A stretch of 64,000 nt of DNA. It comes from Branchiostoma belcheri (taxonomy: Eukaryota > Chordata > Leptocardii > Amphioxiformes > Branchiostomatidae). This document shows, piece after piece, positions 10,391-21,712 of the stretch. The DNA lies in assembly GCF_001625305.1 (NCBI RefSeq), contig NW_017802379.1, positions 7,566,412 to 7,630,411 of the forward strand, in the 5' to 3' direction. Both the position numbers and the translations under genes were made by a program. The notes beneath the pieces were generated by a model. That model had not been told where the DNA came from. It saw nothing but the letters and a program-made list of their open reading frames with translations, and made no database searches. The first letter of the stretch is position 1; each line of letters opens with the position of its first letter.

Positions 10391-10470
10391 TTTCGGGATA
10401 ATACAGTACAGCTAATGGGATAAGCATCAAATCGGGATTTATCGGGATATCCCGGGATTTTTCGGGAACC
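10391..10470. repeat. Cluster of GGGAT motifs, left
   Basis: Six GGGA(T) words in 80 bp, including atcgggatttatcgggat and the palindrome ATCCCGGGAT. A similar cluster in the opposite orientation lies at 11890-11958. It may be one end of a 1.6-kb element; no exact terminal repeat could be fixed. Confidence 0.55.
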
Positions 10471-10989
10471 ATGTTGACTAAGATTTTTACAGACAGACGG
10501 TGCGGCGCATGTTTGTTTCCTAAATTATGCATGATGGTAACATTAGCACAAACCGCTAGTGTTATTAATACAAATATTTCTTTTTTAATATCGAAAATTT
10601 TAGTGGCTTAGTAATGTTTAGAACGATAACAAAATAATACAACCTTCTTGGTACGAAAATTTCTGTCTGACCTTGCCATGTGGACGGCCCGCTAAGTACT
10701 GCTTTTGATGTCACCCGACCCGCGCTATCTCAGATATAAAATCTAACACATCCACGTGCCATGTAGCCAGAAGTTCTATTTTTCTCCTAGAGTAGGGGGA
10801 GGTCGACGCACGGAGCTGCGGGAAGGGAGAATTAAACATTATACAAAAGAGGGGGGGCGAAGCATAATTAAAAAGTTCTTTACGCCTCTTGGCTGTGTTT
10901 GCGATCAGCGACGAACAAGAGTTGATACATTTCTGTGACTGGGCCACGTTGCCATAGAAACGGCACGTAAGCCGCATAGCAAGCACACC

Positions 10990-11261
10990 GCGCGGCACCA
11001 ATCACAGGACACAGACGGGGACCCGCCCACTGGCTGGCGGCAAGATTTCAAACTCAAAGGCTTGATGCTCCGCCCCAGAGACTCCGGCCGCCCTGGCGAT
11101 TGTAGCGATTTTCCGCCTCAGTCCTGCAAGCAGCATTGTATTTTTCTCATCCCGATTCATTCCAAAACAACGTTTTTCACAAGTGACATCGAGAACTAGA
11201 ATGCTTTTTCACCGGAAGAATTTTTGCCAGCCGCTTGGCCGTGGAAGTACTTGCTTTCAGG
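10990..11261 (+). promoter_or_regulatory. GC-rich promoter-like stretch with possible first exon
   Basis: CpG-rich relative to its surroundings, with a CCAAT box (10998-11002) and a GC box (ccgcccc near 11070). It ends in a good donor, CAGG|gtaata, at 11261/11262. No TATA box is seen. It could be the start of the candidate spliced transcript that continues at 11408 and 12391. Confidence 0.35.
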
Positions 11262-11407
11262 GTAATACGTACGTCAATGGACGTGGTCGGATCGTTGATT
11301 GTTGATGCAAGGGTTTATTTATTTTATGTGTACGTGTTTGCATGTGAGGGGTGAGACGCTTGCCGCGGGATTTTGATGTGCAAACGTTCCTAATTTTCGT
11401 AATACAG

Positions 11408-12910
11408 AGACTACTTGACGCAGTCTGCTTATGAGAAGATGAGTAGACCTCAACAAGCCAGTTTAGTACAAGATGTCACAATGAAATACAACTACTACTA
11501 CAGCCGGTACGCCCCATTTTATTTGAAGGTTTATAAACTTGCCGAAACTCACCGGAGACAAAGGGGTTATTAAAATTCATTCCTGCTATTTTCTTACAGT
11601 TTTCGTGAGTTTTTCGCTGCACAATAGCTTTGTTAAAATGTAGCAGTTCACCTATTACCGCGTGAGGAACGCGTTATACACAATATACACTCCTGTGCTA
11701 TCGGTGAATAAGAATTTTGGCAAAGTTGACTGACGTCAGGGTGCTCCATTGGCCCTGCCCAGATCGCCCGACAGGACGTAAAAATAAACATTTGGCACGC
11801 CGCCATCGGTGACAGGACCCGCGGTAGACTTGGAGATCTCGCACCAATTTTTTCTGCTCTGCGCTACGCAGGACACGTACGCGGATGTCTCGCGGGATTT
11901 ATCGGGACGCCTATCCCGAAAAATTCCGTATCCCGATGATGCATATCCCGTGAAGTTATCTCTCTAAACATAATAAGGATAATTGCCCATAGGAATTTGA
12001 CAGAAGAAATAGTGTTTGGGCTTCAATGTATATGAAGAAATATGTGAACGCCTGGTTTCACTAAATTTGTAACGCGAGTCTTCTTATGCTTGCGTTGTAA
12101 TTCTTTCATTGCATACAGATAACAGTGAATTAATTAATTCTCTGTGTTAACAAATTGGTCTGCTGTAAAATTTCGATATATATCATACACCCCCTTGACA
12201 TATATTATATACCCTCTTGGACCCCGCCTGATATAGTTATACGTTTGTATACATAATTATGTATTATGCTTTCCTTTTGTGGTTCAATGACTTAGACATA
12301 TATCATATCAGTTTCTGATCACATTTGAAATGCTTACTCTCCTGTTTGTATCCTCTTTTCTTAAGACTCTTCAGATTGGACCTCTGCTAGGAAAGGAAGC
12401 AGAACTTGGTCCATGAAAAACTGGGGAGGAACCTAACAGAGCTGAACCCAGCCATCCACAGAAGGATACAACACATCACAACCATTTCTAGAAACACATT
12501 ATATCTCCAATTTGGCCAGTAAATATTCATTATGTATGTTAAATTTGCATAATATATGTAACAGTTAAGTCATGTATAGCTTTTAAGTATGTATGTATGG
12601 TTTTATAGAGTGTGTAGTTCCAATATTTTACACAACTGTAGATTTTCATCATCATTGCAGTGATTTTCATATAAAATTTCAAAGAACAATTATTATAGAA
12701 GTGGCCATGGGTATAATTCACTGGCTCGGCGATCAAAAGAACAAGTAAAACCCAACAAAACTGGCTTGATATATATCTTATGTACTGTAGTATAAAGACT
12801 AAAGTGTACTGTAGGAATTAGTTCTTCATATCATTGTATATCATTTTGTATGATATACGTATTTACAATTAGCCTTCTGTCATGTATTTGTAATAATAAT
12901 AAACTTATCA
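11408..12910 (+). ncRNA. Candidate small spliced transcript (exons 11408-11506 and 12391-~12915)
   Basis: Exon 11408-11506 (99 bp) lies between cgtaatacag and CCG|gtacgc. A last exon could begin at 12391 after cctctgctag (or 12375 after actcttcag) and runs to AATAAA at 12898-12903. The only frames are short: MSRPQQASLVQDVTMKYNYY in the middle exon, and ERKQNLVHEKLGRNLTELNP in the last, which is in another phase. I read this as non-coding or micropeptide-coding. No homologue is recognised. Confidence 0.3.
11890..11958. repeat. Cluster of GGGAT/ATCCC motifs, right
   Basis: tcgcgggatttatcgggacg, then tatcccg three times. It mirrors the cluster at 10391-10470. Confidence 0.55.
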
Positions 12911-13383
12911 TCATTATTATTTCAGCCTACGTCCTGTTTCCTATTTACAAAAATGTAATAAGGTAGTGAGATGAGCGCAGCAAAGTCCTTTGTAACTAAA
13001 GCTGTCAAAAAGACTCGAAGTTTACTTGCAGTCTGCAGAGGATGTCATTGATTAAAGTTACATGCTGTGGCCTAATTGCAAACATGGTAAGAGTGCGTGC
13101 TGAGTGAATCATTGGTACTGTGGTATGTAACTATTTATATATCTTAGTATCTCCTATACATGGCACTACAAGACTAGTCTATGGTAATGATCTTTGAGTG
13201 GCAGACGGGTAGATTTTAAACTTGGCCTTACAACGGCAAAAACATTCCCCAGTTATAACGTTGATGTTACTCTATAAACAGCACATAATTAGAAAAGTCA
13301 GTAATATAAGCAAACTATCCTTCTACCTTTCCTTTCCTTTCCTAATAAAGGTATAACGTTAAATCGTAGGCAAGACCATCCTG

Positions 13384-13430
13384 AGGTAAACATATTGCAT
13401 TTGCTTGCAAATGTTACCTTTCTAGTTTGT
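13384..13430 (+). mobile_element. Family E MITE fragment (right end)
   Basis: aggtaaacatattgcatttg followed by cttgcaaatgttacctttct, the terminal hairpin seen at the right of other E copies. Confidence 0.6.
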
Positions 13431-13521
13431 ATTCTATGTCAGGGGTGTGATTAATATTAGCTTCGGCTAGAGTTTCCACCTCTGTGTCTTGTACCATGTC
13501 TTGTACTCTATTGTATTGTAC

Positions 13522-13871
13522 CGCGCGCGTATGAATTTTCGGCCGTTTCAAAAAAAAAGTTTTCAACCATACTGTAAATCGTACAAACAGTTGCAAAATG
13601 AGCAAAAATATACCGTAAGTTACAAAAAAGCCATACCAATGTCGTAGAATGCCAAAATCAAACGAAAAAAGACGAAATTGTAAAGAAATGAACTTGAAGA
13701 CTAGATTATTCGCCGAACCATATTCCGTCCCATTTGTTCAACCCTCACGACCACGTAGATTTCATAATAAAAACAACTTTTTTTTTTGGCAAAACTTTTT
13801 TTTTTATTCTCACGCGCATCAATTTTGGGGTTCCCTGAGGATGCCATCCATATAATCAAATCAACATGGCC
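13522..13871. mobile_element. Family B MITE, left end missing
   Basis: Internal gcgcgtatgaattttcggcc, tgtcgtagaatgccaaaatc and tttcataataaaaacaactt, then a right end of gatgccatccatataatcaa through catggcc at 13871. It matches the copies at 22105, 30668 and 39693, but the first roughly 40 bp are absent. Confidence 0.8.
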
Positions 13872-13884
13872 TAAATGAAAAAAA

Positions 13885-14018
13885 AGCACGACGTTTCATC
13901 TGTGTACTTTTGATTAGTAAATGGTAGGCGTCTACCAGATGGCGATAATGTCAGTATTTCTCTAGCTGTCACATATATGTTCCTTGTAGAGTTGGAGTTC
14001 AGTGAACTACAGCGGGCT
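13885..14018 (+). repeat. Empty-site copy of the repeat interrupted at 8893-9315
   Basis: tcatctgtgtacttttgatt, agtaa at 13916-13920, then atgg and the ctaccagatggcg...tacagcggg segment. It corresponds base for base to the sequences on both sides of the family C MITE and carries a single TAA. Confidence 0.88.
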
Positions 14019-14089
14019 CGTGGAAAAGCACGTGTTTTCCTCATTACCCATTCCATACCCAACATCACACAGCAAAGATATAACGTTAA

Positions 14090-14368
14090 ACATCTGTCAT
14101 ATATTCAGAACCTTCTACTGAAGAACAGCCAATCTGACCAGATTTAGGCCACGCTTATCTTTCCACACGAATCGAATTTGAGTTAAATTTGAGTAAAATT
14201 TGACTGCCAAACACGAGCTAACCATGACAGAACCTCCTGCCCACACCCGATTATTTTAAACATTTTGAAACATTCAGCCGAAAAGTAGCCGACTTGGCCG
14301 AACACTAGCCGACCGCAGCCGACCTTGCTTCCGAAATATGGTTGGGGGGTTCGGGAGGCCAAATCATA
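14090..14368. mobile_element. Family F MITE, degenerate
   Basis: It begins ctgtcatatattcagaacct, then ccagatttaggccacgctta, and shows the GCCGA-rich stretch at 14275-14325 and ggttcgggaggccaaat at the end. The right terminal repeat is missing. Confidence 0.65.
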
Positions 14369-14404
14369 CATATATCCTATACATATATATATCCTATATC
14401 ATAT

Positions 14405-14740
14405 ACGGGCCGACAAAAACAAAGTTCCTACATTTTAAAATTTTGACTCAATCATTGTATAAATGATTTTGATTCAGTGGGAACATCACATATACACAGC
14501 CAGCATCACATATCACTGCATCAAAGTAAAAAACAAAACATTGAATCAGAGCCTTTTCTTCTCTCCTCTCTTCATAATTATCTGCCACCCATGTTCCGGC
14601 GTGGCAACAGACATCTTTGCCCATTTTCGGCATGTTGACCACTGTCAGAAGGCAACAAAATTTCTTTTTTTTCTCTCCAAAATCAGGCGAAAATTAATGC
14701 GCGCGCTGATGTCATCCATAAAAATTACTTGCCGTAGCCT
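14405..14740. mobile_element. Family A MITE, left end missing
   Basis: It runs from gggccgacaaaaacaaagtt through acatcacatatacacagcca and gcatgttgacc to gatgtcatccataaaaatta and cttgccgtagcc. It matches the interior and right arm of the copies at 15168 and 38528, in inverted orientation relative to 15168. Confidence 0.8.
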
Positions 14741-15167
14741 TAGTACATATACATGGGTTCTAGTACCAGTATTTCCCCTAGCTCACTATACACATATTTC
14801 ATGTACAGGCCTAGCCTGTAGTAAAATCAATCACAAGGTTATCTTATTACCCGTTCTGAACCCTGGACAACTGAACACTGGTATCTTTCCGAACTCAATA
14901 ATTTCAAACTATCAAACGACATGCCGCATTCTATGAAGGGCTGTCCTGTAGGCGTTCTGATACTGTTGGACAAATGGTCTCTCCAGGAGATCCTGACAAC
15001 AAAGGGACACATAAAAGACCTAGCCAGTCCCTCGGCGCCAGTGTGCAGATTAAGACCAAAAAATCCATACTCCTTCCTTATCAAATGTGCTTCAGGTAGG
15101 AGTCAAATACGGATTTGGTGCTATGGAGATGTTTTGTAGGCATTCTCTTTTTTGTGAGCAGAGATTA
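14741..15167. other. No recognisable feature
   Basis: Unique-looking sequence apart from a degenerate relative of the flanking repeat near 14750-14815. Open frames on both strands lack family motifs. Confidence 0.4.
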
Positions 15168-15572
15168 GGCCACAGCAAGTAATTTTTATGATGACATCAG
15201 CGCGCGCATTAATTTTCGCCTGATTTTGGAAAAAAAAAGACATTTTGCTGCCTTCAGACATTGGTCAACATGCCGAAAATGGGCAAAGATATCTGTTGCC
15301 ATGCCAGAAGGTGGATGGCAGATAACTATGAAGAGAGGAGACAAGAAAAGGCTCTGATTTAATGTTTTGTTTCTTACTTTGATGCAGTGATATGTGATGG
15401 TGGCTGTGTATATGTGATGTTCCCACTGAATCGAAAGCATTTGTACAATTATTGAGTCAAAATTTTAAAATGTAGGAACCTTGTTTTTTCGGCCCGCCTT
15501 CTTTTTTTCGCCCGCTCGCATTAGATTTGGAGTCTGCGGAGGATGTCATCCATAAAATTTACTTGCTGTGGC
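15168..15572. mobile_element. Family A MITE, complete
   Basis: The ends are GGCCACAGCAAGTAA and its complement (ttacttgctgtggc), preceded by TTA. Subterminal gatgacatcagcgcgcgc and, at the right, ggatgtcatccataaaattt are present. No coding content. Confidence 0.88.
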
Positions 15573-16001
15573 TTTACAAACTAAAAGTCTGTATATGACG
15601 GCTCTGTTCTCCATACAGTGCAATGATTGGTCGATGACCTCCAAAACTAGATAAATCAATTATCCAGACACCGTTACTTTCAAACGTCACTACCGTTAAC
15701 AAGGATTATATTGATGTCTAAGGAAGATAATTGGTTGATAATAAAAAGCGCATCTTCCTGGCGTCTTGGGTTTACCATAATAACCGCTCTTACACACAAA
15801 ATATATTTTCTCAAACACTTAAAGGCGGAGTAGGAGAAGGCACGCTAAGCTCTTTTCACTCTATATTCATTGATTGTATTACTTGAAGGCTTTTACCGGT
15901 ATTATTTCTCATGAAGCGGAGTGAAGGTAATTGTGGCTTGGCGGAGAAACCTAGCAAGCGTGTCAACCTGGTTTACTAAAATGTACCCATTCTGTAAATT
16001 A
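15573..16001. other. No recognisable feature
   Basis: Spacer between two family A MITEs. No repeat ends, RNA boxes or splice-framed exons are seen. Confidence 0.45.
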
Positions 16002-16407
16002 GGCCACAGCAAGGAATCTTTGGATGACATAAGCGCGCATTAATTTTCGCCTGATTTCGGAAAAAAACAAGAAATTTTATTGCCTTCTGACAGTGATCAC
16101 CATGCCGAAAATGGCCAAACATATCTGCTGCCATGCCGGAAGGTGGATGGCAGATAACTATGAAGAGAGGAAACAAGAAAAGGCTCTGATTTAATGTTTT
16201 GTTTCTTACTTGGATGCACTGATATGTGATGCTGGCTGTGTATATGTGATGTTGCCACTGAATCAAAACCATTTGTACGATGATTGAGTCAAAATTTTAA
16301 AATGTAGGAACTTTGTTTTTGTCGGCCCACCTTGTTCTTTTTCTCCCGCTCGCATTAGATTTGGAGTCTGCGGAGGATGTCATCCATAAAATTTACTTTC
16401 TATGGCC
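16002..16407. mobile_element. Family A MITE, complete with TTA duplication
   Basis: GGCCACAGCAAGG at the left after TTA; ttctatggcc followed by TTA at the right. The body is close to 15168-15572 in the same orientation. Confidence 0.88.
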
Positions 16408-16780
16408 TTATACGCGAAGCCAATGTGTGGTGATGAAGAACCTATGACAATTACGGTATGGCACTCAGATTAATGGCATTGACGTTAATTGTCTGGATGC
16501 AATACTTTTCAAGGGATGTTTAACTTCCACTAATCTTTAAAGTGGTACGTTTTAAGGAAGAAAAATATAAGAGAAAGTAGTGTAACTCAAACTAATTACT
16601 ACATACTCTTAAGATATGGGAACAATTACAAATGAAACAAAGTCTACCTATAGTAGTAGTAACTAAAGTATTATCCATCGGAACTAAGAAAAGAATTGCA
16701 AATGTAACAAAGGTGTCACTAGTAACTGTGACATCCACAATACTAACTAATATACAAAGTTTGTTTTATACAGAAAGGTC
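16408..16780. other. No recognisable feature
   Basis: AT-rich, with several actaa/aacta short repeats but no gene signal. Confidence 0.45.
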
Positions 16781-16782
16781 CT

Positions 16783-17280
16783 CTCCTTGGTGCTGAAAGT
16801 GTTGTTTAACACATATAGCTGTATTTTAAACTAATTAATTAAAGGCATCCAATGCAATTTCAGGGCGGCAAAACTGGATTTTCAAAGTCAATTTTCTGGT
16901 CCTTCTTTTAATGTAGTAAGCTGAATCAACCCTACCCCATAGTATACTGAAATATTTTTTAACGGAGTGGTTCAATGCAAGGCCTATACGACCACTTCTC
17001 GGCATTGAACTAGAAATATGAGAGAAACATGGCTATGTCAAGAGATGGCGGTGAACGTTTGATTTGAAAGCCTGTAGATTGTAGGTTGGTGGGAAACACT
17101 TGTCAGGGAGGGAATTCCAAAGCTTGGCCGTACGGGGAAAGAAACTGTCTCTGTAAAAAGATCTCGGACAAGGAATTTGGAATATGTGACAAAAAACTTT
17201 TTTTTTTGTATATCTAAGGGTGGTACCCCCCCAAAATAAAGAGACGCCTTACGTATCTTGCTTGGGGGCTAAGTAAACCA
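16783..17280. mobile_element. Family D MITE split by a LINE fragment
   Basis: The left part, 16783-16950, has the leader ctccttggtgctgaaagtg and ggcatccaatgcaatttcag. The right part, about 17200-17280, has ggtggtacccccccaaaata and gagacgccttacgta. The middle of the MITE is replaced by the LINE tail at about 16955-17190. Confidence 0.65.
16955..17190 (-). mobile_element. LINE fragment (RT C-terminal end)
   Basis: Minus-strand translation reads DSFFPRTAKLWNSLPDKCFP then PTYNLQAFKSNVHRHL, the classic end of CR1/L2-type ORF2 proteins. A second copy of the same sequence is at 28301-28760. Confidence 0.75.
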
Positions 17281-17738
17281 CTTCAAGCAGACATGAAAAC
17301 AATACCTCCATTTTTTCATGGAGGTAACAAGTATTTATATGCGTTCAAGCCGCTTGTATCATTCTATGCTTTTCACCGATGGCCGTTCACACTTAACTTA
17401 TCGTAGCACGTTCTCTTTCCGCTTAACGTCCGGGCCCGGGAAGCAATTTGCCAACTCCTAATGCGTTTTCATGGTGGATCTATCATTGTAGTCCCCCATT
17501 AGATGTAGAATAGGGAGGCTGGAAGCTATCTATAGTACCTCTCCGCCCCGACCAATGACGTGTGCTGACAGATAATGTAATTTCTCACACCTCTCAGGCT
17601 AAAAGTCTTTGATTTATACCGCTGATTCTTGTAATGTAATTCCGTGATTCATCACGACAGGAGTGCAAATCTCGCCATATGTCAGCTCTGCGAAGTCTGA
17701 ACTAGACGTGTCGCACCTATGGATTACGTGATTACAGC

Positions 17739-17858
17739 TGTAGCGTGCGTAGTCCAGTGGTTAGCGATCCTGTCTCTGGACTAAGAGGTTGCGAGTTCGA
17801 ATCCCGGCTGATGTCGCTCACCCGACATGCACGCTACTGTTTAGGGTCACAGTCCTAA
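17739..17858 (+). mobile_element. tRNA-derived SINE, 5' part
   Basis: The tRNA-like head has an A box (agtccagtggttagc, 17751-17765) and a B box (gagttcgaatcccgg, 17793-17807). The body is cut at 17858 by a Harbinger-like element and resumes at 19408 (ggacaggactttaggccgtg). Confidence 0.75.
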
Positions 17859-19410
17859 TACCCCCGTCACATTGTCGACGAGCTTCGGCCGTATTTGTCA
17901 ATCGCCGAAAGATCGGCCGATTTCGAGATCGACCGACGATCGCGCGTATTTTTGGCTTGAAAATCGTCGCGGTCACATTGTGCGAGGCTCGGGCGATCGC
18001 TTGGGAATACATCTATGATAATGAAGTCCCTATGACATGGCAAGCAGATGAAGCTGGGCCAGTGTATCCACCTAAAAATGAATAGTTTGACCAATTTTTA
18101 TGTTTGACGTTTCGTAATATTTTTTAGCAAAGTAATGGAGCGGACTGGCAGAATAAAATATAAATATAAACAGGAATTCTGTGACAGATCCAACTCAAAT
18201 ACTACCACAAGAGCCACAAATTTACACTACCGTCTGGTTAACACAACGACCACCTTTTTAAATAGACGGGAGTCGGCACACGGGCGTACGTCGCCCGAGT
18301 TACGGTCGACGATCTATCGATGCTCGCACGATTCAAAATCTTTTTATACACGCGTACCTGAACAAAGCTAATAAGATATATTGTTCTAAAACTTTGCCTG
18401 TATACTTCTGTCTAAAATAGTATGAATCTTCCGGTAAACAAGCCATTCAATGTCAACAAAGTAGACAGAGGTAAAAAGACCCATGCAATATAAACTTCAA
18501 GTAGTAAGTAATATCTATCACATGGCGTTCTTGTGGGCCCCCTAAGAAAAAAGTCCATTCCAGAATGAACAAGTGTAAACGTCAATTTATTATACAGCCA
18601 TCTGAAATAAGGCCACACACCTCCTAACTGGACAAGAGTAAAGAATTTCATGTGCGTTCAATAAGCTAAGGTCAAAATCTAGGCATTTGGTCTTATATAG
18701 TTAAAACCACACCATCTTTTTAAAGTGATTTTGTTTATCAACGAATGTTGATTTAACAAAAGGACAAAAGGGACGATTTTGTCTATTTTTATCCTTTCTC
18801 GAAAATATAACGTTAACAATCAATGGGACGTTGCTCCTGCAAACTTTACACAGTATACTGTCAATGAAATCTCAAATAAATGTCACAGGTGCTGAATAAA
18901 TAATAACTTCGCAGGAGCTCGGCCGAGGCTCGTAGAACCTTCGTCCGACACTGGCACGAAGCTCGCTCGAAGCACGCACGAGTTTAAAAACTTTGCGCAA
19001 GTCGGGCGAGGTACGAAAGAGGGTCGTCCGAACATTTCGCGAAGCTCGCGCGAGGGTCGACCGTATTCAGCGACCGTCGCCCGATTTTCAAAGACGAAAT
19101 ACGGCCGAGACTCGTGGGATGTACGCCCGAATATCGGTCGACTCTCGTCCGCACAGGGGCGAGCTACCGGCGAGCTACGCGCGAGCTGGAAACGAGCTCT
19201 GCGACGTCAAAAATCGTCGGCGACTAGTCGCTGATGTTAAGAACACGTTTCGCGTGTCAGCGAGCTTCGGCCGACTCCAAAAAATCGCCGGCGATTCCGA
19301 AAATTCGCGCGATGCTCGACGGAACATCGGGCGTACTACGGCCGTAAATGTCGTTTAGAGCTCGCCAACTAGTCGGCCGATCGATTTACGCGCAATGTGA
19401 CGGGGGTATA
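17856..19410. mobile_element. PIF/Harbinger-like non-autonomous element nested in a SINE
   Basis: Element 17859-19407 with terminal repeats TACCCCCGTCACATTG and a TAA duplication at 17856-17858 and 19408-19410. Removing it and one TAA leaves a continuous SINE. Both ends are crowded with CGA/TCG, GCCGA and GAGCTCG words (especially 18910-19390), while the centre is AT-rich. No transposase frame is recognised. The 3-bp TAA and subterminal repeats point to Harbinger. Confidence 0.85.
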
Positions 19411-19560
19411 AGGACAGGACTTTAGGCCGTGGTCCACTGTTCATAGCGCTTGTCAAAATAAGCTAGGGGAATTTCCCCGGTACAATGAACCTGTAAATAC
19501 TGTACATAGCGCGCGTTTGTCTTCTCTGTCAGTGGAAGATTAGCTCTTCAATGAGCTAAA
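19408..19560 (+). mobile_element. tRNA-derived SINE, 3' part
   Basis: It continues the SINE at 17739-17858 after the nested element. aggactttaggccgtggtcc resembles the conserved body of invertebrate tRNA-SINEs and of the SINE at 19880-20165. The 3' end is not sharply defined. Confidence 0.65.
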
Positions 19561-19655
19561 CTGGTTCGAGATCACTTTCACTTTTTATAAGGATTTCTTT
19601 TATTGAAAAAAGGCTATAGAAGACATTTATACATCACCATACTTTATTTATTATG

Positions 19656-19830
19656 TTTACCTCGCAGAAGGAAAACACATTATTATTATTCTGTTTCTTC
19701 GTCGTCTTCTCTAAACAAATGAGGTCAATGACCTGGACCAGGCGTCTGTCACTATGGTAACTGGTGCTGTAGCAGACAGTACCCTGTGCTGCTGGGTTAC
19801 ATTATGTTGCAATTTGCAGGACAGAGTTGG
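19656..19830 (+). mobile_element. Family E MITE fragment
   Basis: tatgtttacctcgcagaagg, then tatggtaactggtgct and gggttacattatgttgcaat. The right end is lost. Confidence 0.55.
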
Positions 19831-19879
19831 AGGTACAGGTGATTATCACTCTTCAACTTGAGACCAGACTGTAAGGTTT

Positions 19880-20165
19880 GAATCACTCACACCGAGAAGG
19901 ACCCCTAGGTCTTTTCGATAAGCATGGCAGGATATTAAACGTGCTCAAGGTGTGGCTCTCCTCAAACACGGGACCTCTGGCTTTAGGTCCTATCCGAAAG
20001 GACGTCCCTAACCAAAGCTAGGTACTCATTTACACATGAATTGGGTGAAAAATAGGTGCAAAGTGCCGTTCCCAAAGACACAATTATAAGGCCTGTCAGG
20101 GATTTGAACCCAGAACCTTCGGATTCTGAGTCAACAACCCTAACTACAAGACTGAAGAATGTATG
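19880..20165 (-). mobile_element. tRNA-derived SINE
   Basis: On the minus strand a tRNA-like B box (ggttcaaatccct) is followed by a body that ends near gacctaaagccagaggtccc and gacctaggggtccttctc. The head retains a damaged A-box region near 20150. Confidence 0.7.
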
Positions 20166-20930
20166 ACATAACCCTGTACATATGAAATTGCATGTCCTGT
20201 CAGAAGTTAGATGCCTGCCAATGACCGTCTTTTATCCCCGTGGTAGCACTTGCAGTGAGATTCCCAAAGGAGAATAAATTTGCCGATTCTTCTCCTCTTC
20301 AAATCTGTGGTTTTCTACACTCGCCTTTGCAACTGCCATAAACAAACCGTCAACTTTTGTATCAGTGGATGACTTCAAAGCACGTCCCTGCTCCGTGAGA
20401 CTTGTACCCACCATAGCGGTCCCAAATCACTCTCCTCTACCCCGGCACTGATTCTAATCATCACGCCCCAGGCATAGATGAGCGGATACAATTATCTATG
20501 GTAATGGAAGATCAAAGAGCTGCTATCCGTGCCCATTGACGTACAATAGATGCGCAAGAAGCATAGTTTTAGGGGGCAATTAGTTGGAAGAGTTATGCAA
20601 GAGGAAATGGAGGTACATAGTGCAGCATGTGGAGTCTCCATCTGTTGGTGACACCATCACAAAAGGGATAATTACTGTTTTTCTATCGGATATAGGAAAA
20701 CGAGAGACGTCACTGACTGGCCATACAAATAGGTAGATAGCGATGAGACTGCTGGGCTGTGCGAAGTAGCTTGACAGCCTTCAAATAGATATGGTTGATT
20801 TTGAGACATTGTAACGCAATTTGCAATGTACTGTTCTGGCGTTAAGTGGCTGATTTGCATAATTTGTGCCACAATCAGGTGTAAAGTGGATGCAAAAGTA
20901 TTTTTCTCGCGATGTTTACAACTCTACAAC
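20166..20930. other. No recognisable feature
   Basis: Open frames of about 60 codons occur on the minus strand without motifs. No paired repeat ends are seen. Confidence 0.4.
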
Positions 20931-20934
20931 CAAA

Positions 20935-21300
20935 GCTGGCTTTGAAAGGAAGTCGAGTAACAAGGTCTCTTTTTTTTAAACAGAACTGGTCCTCTCCTTG
21001 GTGCTGAAAGTGCTGTTCAGCACATATGACTGTCTTTTAAAGACATCCAATGCAATTTCAGGGCGCCAATCTGGATTTCCAAAGTCAACATTCTCGCCAT
21101 GCTTTTAGTGTAGTGACTTGAATCAATCAATGTTTACCACTGGCTTTGGTAGGAAGTCGTGTAACAAGGTTTTTTTTACAGGACAGGTCCTCTCCTTGGT
21201 GCTGAAAGTGGTGTTCAGCATGTATGGCTGTGTTTTAAAGGCATCCAATGCAATTTCAGGGCGACAACTGGATTGTCAAAGTCCATTTTCTGGCAATTCT
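20935..21300 (+). repeat. Roughly 200-bp tandem duplication of a family D start and its leader
   Basis: Two copies of ctggcttt-aggaagtcg-gtaacaaggt, then ctctccttggtgctgaaagt and ttttaaaggcatccaatg, begin near 20935 and 21140. The unit includes the D terminal repeat plus about 110 bp upstream. Confidence 0.75.
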
Positions 21301-21575
21301 TACGTTGAATCAATCCTAGATCCTATCGATATATCTGTGAGCTAGCTATAGACAAAATGCGATGTCGCTGATGGAAAACGGTTGCTTGTTTTGTATCGTA
21401 GGTTGTTGCCGCCTCAAGTAGCTTGCTTTGAGGCTATTTCAAATGCTTTAAGTATGAAATGACGGCGAAAATGTGATAAGAAATGGCAGTAAATGTCAAT
21501 ATTGTACATATTTCCTAATCCACAATATTTTTGTTTAACCGAATTCATAACGCAAATTGCATTGGATGCATCTAT
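21235..21575. mobile_element. Family D MITE
   Basis: aaaggcatccaatgcaattt at the left; gatggaaaacggttgcttgt and ttaagtatgaaatgacggcg inside; gcaaattgcattggatgcat at the right. Confidence 0.75.
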
Positions 21576-21607
21576 AAGTATAAATATGTACTCCAGGTAC
21601 ACAAACA

Positions 21608-21712
21608 GTGAAAAAAAACAGAAAGTAAGAGAGAAAGACAGAGACAGAAAGACAGAGAGACAAAGAAAGAGAGAGACAGAGAGAGAAAGAGAGAGAAATA
21701 AAGAGAGAACAA
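21608..21712. repeat. (GA)n-rich low-complexity tract
   Basis: A purine tract of gagaga/gaaaga/gacaga words. Overlapping frames rich in Arg/Glu/Lys or Ser/Leu are repeat artefacts. Confidence 0.9.

Noticed and set aside
17739-17815. Possible functional tRNA gene
   Set aside because: A and B boxes are present, but the cloverleaf does not close and a SINE body follows.
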